From: Cyprinodon diabolis
Lineage: Eukaryota; Chordata; Actinopteri; Cyprinodontiformes; Cyprinodontidae
Direction of reading: 5' to 3'
Assembly: GCA_030533445.1 (NCBI GenBank)
Contig: CM060064.1
Span: 27,015,126-27,079,125, forward strand
Length of the DNA stretch: 64,000 nucleotides
Part shown: one piece after another, positions 52,680 to 64,000 of the stretch
Layout of the letters: each line of letters starts with the position of its first letter
Numbering within the stretch: position 1 is the first letter of the stretch
The notes under the pieces: model-generated
The model's input: the letters and a program-made list of their open reading frames with translations, nothing else
Database searches by the model: none
Told to the model about the DNA's origin: nothing
Translations under genes and position numbers: made by a program

Positions 52680-54628
52680 TTTTTTCCCCATGTTATTGGG
52701 AGAATGGATTATATCAGGCTGCTAAAACAGCTGAAATAATCTGTTCCCCCCTTTAATTTTTGCAAATAAAGAGTAAATATGACCAAATCCACAGGATTTG
52801 TTCTTGGTGGTGAGGGGAATAAGCACAGCTAAAGACTTGCAGGTAAATCAATTTCTTCCCCTGTTATGGAGGGGGAACAGATTATTTCAGGCAGCTGAAA
52901 TATATGGTTCCCCCCCTTTAATTTTTGCAAATAAAGAGTAAATATGACCAAATCCACAGGATTTGTTCTTGGTGGTGAGGGGAATAAGCACAGCTAAAGA
53001 CTTGCAGGTAAATCAATTTCTTTCCCTGTTGTGGAGGGGGAACAGATTATTTCAGGCAGCTGAAATATATGGTTCCCCCCCTTTAATTTTTGCAAATAAA
53101 GAGTAAATATGACCAAATCCACAGGATTTGTTCTTGGTGGTGAGGGGAATAAGCACAGCTAAAGACTTGCAGGTAAATCAATTTCTTCCCCTGTTATGGA
53201 GGGGGAACAGATTATTTCAGGCAGCTGAAATATATGGTTCCCCCCCTTTAATTTTTGCAAATAAAGAGTAAATATGACCAAATCCACAGGATTTGTTCTT
53301 GGTGGTGAGAGGAATAAGCACAGCTAAAGACTTGCAGGTAAATCAATTTCTTCCCCTGTTATGGAGGGGGAACAGATTATTTCAGGCAGCTGAAATATAT
53401 GGTTCCCCCCCTTTAATTTTTGCAAATAAAGAGTAAATATGACCAAATCCACAGGATTTGTTCTTGGTGGTGAGGGGAATAAGCACAGCTAAAGACTTGC
53501 AGGTAAATCAATTTCTTCCCCTGTTATGGAGGGGGAACAGATTATTTCAGGCAGCTGAAATATATGGTTCCCCCCCTTTAATTTTTGCAAATAAAGAGTA
53601 AATATGACCAAATCCACAGGATTTGTTCTTGGTGGTGAGGGGAATAAGCACAGCTAAAGACTTGCAGGTAAATCAATTTCTTCCCCTGTTATGGAGGGGG
53701 AACAGATTATTTCAGGCAGCTGAAATATATGGTTCCCCCCCTTTAATTTTTGCAAATAAAGAGTAAATATGACCAAATCCACAGGATTTGTTCTTGGTGG
53801 TGAGAGGAATAAGCACAGCTAAAGACTTGCAGGTAAATCAATTTCTTCCCCTTTTATGGAGGGGGAACAGATTATTTCAGGCAGCTGAAATATATGGTTT
53901 CCCCCCTTTAATTTTTGCAAATAAAGAGTAAATATGACCAAATCCACAGGATTTGTTCTTGGTGGTGAGAGGAATAAGCACAGCTAAAGACTTGCAGGTA
54001 AATCAATTTCTTCCCTGTTATGGAGGGGGAACAGATTATTTCAGTAAGCTGAAACATCCATTCTCTCCTCTCCTCCTCCCATATCTTTGGGAAATAAAGA
54101 GCAACTGTTTCCAATTTCTCTAAAATTGATATGTGTGATGTGGTATACTATAAATGTCCTTAATCCAGTAATCTGTCATATTTTACATTAGAAGGTGATT
54201 AACCATAATTTCTACTCTCATCTTGGCAGGACGTCTTAATTTGTGTGCCCTGCAATCAGCCAGTTTCCATCCTTTTATATCAGCAATGAAAAATTAAAAA
54301 TACACTACGTGTTGTTGGGTTCGGTGACTGACGTTTATTTCTGTCAGGCTGAAGGGACAAAAGTTGGAGAAATACCGATTGTCTTGGCGTTTAAAAAACA
54401 ACACAAAACAGCGTAAGAGGACCTCGTTAATGTATTTCTTTTACAGTTTTTTAAAAAGAGCAACCGATTAAAATGGATGTTACAAAGTTGAGATGATTAT
54501 ATGAGCTGTTTTTACCGAAAAATGATCAGGAGCGCCTTGGAATGGTCAGATCCGCCTCTCTGGCTGCAATGCCCGCTCCCGACACAGGGGGAACAGATTT
54601 TCACGGGGAAACAGAATTTCGCACAAGA
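52680..54628 (-). repeat. Right terminal inverted repeat of the Ginger1-type element
   Basis: About 1.95 kb, the inverse of the left end. From the tip to the first array anchor both sides measure exactly 713 bp. It is longer than the left because it has one extra 165-bp unit. Confidence 0.95.
52731..54055 (-). repeat. Right array of 165-bp tandem units with AATAAA signals
   Basis: CTTTAATTTT recurs at 52751, 52916, 53081, 53246, 53411, 53576, 53741 and 53906, spaced 165 bp. Each unit on the plus strand carries GCAAATAAAG, so AATAAA is offered repeatedly downstream of the transposase stop codon (first at 52765-52770). The innermost unit is the most diverged. Confidence 0.96.
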
Positions 54629-54632
54629 CCGG

Positions 54633-54897
54633 CGAATCGGCGTAATAGCGGAAGTTAGCAGAACCCGTGGATCACCGTGACACATGAAAGTCACCGGGAA
54701 AACAACATTAATGAATGAGAAGAGTACTTTGAATTGGTTGAATTGAGAAAAACGGAGGAGGCGTTTATAGAAATATTTTTAGCAGATCGGTTTTAGTGAA
54801 GCGGCAGCAGTTTGGTTATAGCATTAGAAAACGAATCGTTCGCCGCAGCGTTATCTCCAAATATTGTGTTTTTGCTCAGAGTTGTAGGAGTTTAGAG
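54633..54897 (+). promoter_or_regulatory. Proximal them4 promoter and 5' UTR, adjoining the transposon
   Basis: CpG-containing sequence (CGAATCGGCGTAATAGCGG and onwards) from the right edge of the transposon to the them4 start. No TATA box was seen. An in-frame ATG at 54796 would add 34 residues, but the start at 54898 gives the typical short basic presequence. Confidence 0.5.
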
Positions 54898-62827
<7,930 letters not shown>

Positions 62828-64000
62828 CACCGACAAGCCAGGCTGGCGTCTAATACAGAGGATATAACACGTCTGTGAGCGGGGGATACATTTAGTTTGG
62901 AATATGAACATATTTTCCAGCTCATCTTGAAGAAAATGTAATGACTATATTCTTATATTATACTCTAACATGTTACTACTAATAGTATCAATTTGAATTT
63001 CTCTGCACGTTTGTACTAAAACAAAAACAGTACATTTTTGAACTGTATTTATTGAACAAAGTGTTATTTATTCTGTTTTGACTTTTGGAATTACCCAGTG
63101 ACCTTAATGTTAAGACCTTTTTTTCTGAGATGGATTGTATACTTTCTGTCTGTGTGAGTATTTTTTATTATAGGAAGAAAATATAATAGATGTAAAAGAA
63201 ATGGAGAGGTTAATTTATTTTTAAGATCAAATATTTAAGTGTGCAGTATTGTGTCTTTGCTAAGAAGAATTTGTCATTTTGCAGCAAAGCAGTCCAGGTC
63301 ACTTTATTTAAAAATAAAAAATATATGTACTGGCAGTAGCCGAAAAAAGACGGAAACATTAGAATTTTAGAAAGAAAGAACATTGTTAGCCTTTAACTTT
63401 TGGTGCCTCTCTTAAGATTCCTGCATCTTGTGTTCTAGCTATTATAGGTTTTGATCTTTGCCTGTCAGGTGTGAACGCTGGCTGTTACTCCACCATGTGG
63501 TGGCTGTGGTTGGTTTTGACTGTGAGATGTTTCTCACCATGCGAATATCACAACTTTGTCATGTATAGAAGAGGCCTTCATAAACACTGTTTGTCTCGTC
63601 GACTAATGCCACCCGCACTGGCACTTTGAACACACGTCTGCATTCAGAAGTGACTGCAGCGTGTGGTGGCCCAACATTAAAAAGTAATGACCTCCACATC
63701 ACACAGAGGCAAGCTGCTCTGGCATCACTGCAGACCACAGAGTTACACTGTCTGATTCAAGGCGGGTTTCTTTGCTCTACTGCAATTAGATATTAAATTG
63801 GATATTTAATGTTTAATGCCATATCTACCTGTTGTTGATGTAACCTGAACAAAAATAAGTTCCATATTTGAAAATATGGGATTAATGGATGATTTTTTTT
63901 AAATAAACTGAATTGTTATTTGATTTAAGAGGAATTAAATTCATTACATGGAGCTACAAAATGTATTTTGTTGTGAGTTTTTTCTTTTTCTTATGGTCCT
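62828..64000 (+). other. 3' UTR of them4 and downstream flank
   Basis: No further gene was seen. Candidate poly(A) signals include AATAAA near 63,313 and 63,903, so the 3' UTR could run to either. Confidence 0.45.

Larger units (their letters stand above)
41484..54632 (+). mobile_element. Complete Ginger1-type DNA transposon with CCGG target duplication
   Basis: The element proper spans 41488-54628 (13,141 bp). It starts TCTTGTGCGAAATTCTGTTT and ends with the exact inverse, and CCGG flanks it at 41484-41487 and 54629-54632. CCGG-specific duplications are the published hallmark of Ginger1 (Gypsy integrase-related) cut-and-paste transposons. Layout: long inverted repeats with 165-bp arrays at both ends, and one plus-strand gene (43826-52478) for integrase, Pro/Ser/Ala repeat, Ulp1-like protease and PHD finger. 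There is no reverse transcriptase, gag or LTR, which argues against a Gypsy retroelement; no polymerase or capsid genes, which argues against Polinton. The outer 713 bp of the two ends match at all but about half a dozen positions, pointing to recent insertion. Confidence 0.93.

Noticed and set aside
54796..54897. Upstream in-frame ATG as the them4 start
   Set aside because: Adds 34 residues not expected for the family; the start at 54898 gives the usual length and presequence.

Overview
The window looks like a gene-sparse piece of a teleost fish chromosome. The evidence is AT-rich intergenic DNA with many microsatellites, GT-AG spliced vertebrate genes, and relics of fish-typical mobile DNA (Tc1/mariner, hAT MITEs, an L2-like LINE, tRNA-type SINEs, a solo LTR). 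No species can be named from the sequence alone.

Layout. 1.7-15.5 kb (minus): nbn (nibrin), 16 coding exons traced from the start codon to the ATM-binding tail; only the last short exon was not found. 16.6-17.7 kb (minus): a three-exon secreted ten-cysteine gene closest to MSMP, with a TATA box. 20.3-20.85 kb (minus): the miR-190b hairpin in the second exon of a small TATA-driven transcript. 21-30 kb: no gene seen, mostly decayed transposons. 30.7-38.2 kb: two divergently oriented four-exon genes for membrane-anchored coiled-coil proteins. They share intron phases, so they look like an inverted duplication; one carries a perfect 60-bp coding tandem repeat. 38-41 kb: intergenic, ending in a long GATA microsatellite. 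54.9-62.8 kb (plus): them4, six exons, a mitochondrial hotdog-fold acyl-CoA thioesterase.

The main item is a 13,141-bp DNA transposon at 41,488-54,628, inserted in the CpG-rich 5' region of them4 and flanked by a CCGG target duplication. It has inverted repeats of about 1.85-1.95 kb that are more than 99% alike at their outer ends, each holding an array of 165-bp tandem units. Between them lies one 15-exon gene whose product reads: Gypsy-type integrase (HHCC finger, D,D35E core, GPY motif), then about 1,060 residues of Pro/Ser/Ala tandem repeat, then a Ulp1-like cysteine protease, then a C-terminal PHD finger. This is a Ginger1-type cut-and-paste transposon. The kilobase-scale composite ends and the giant in-frame minisatellite are unusual for that group. 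One protease exon seems to have lost its splice acceptor, so this copy may not make the full protein.

All splice sites were assigned by eye from GT/AG signals, reading phase and family resemblance. No alignment or database search was run.
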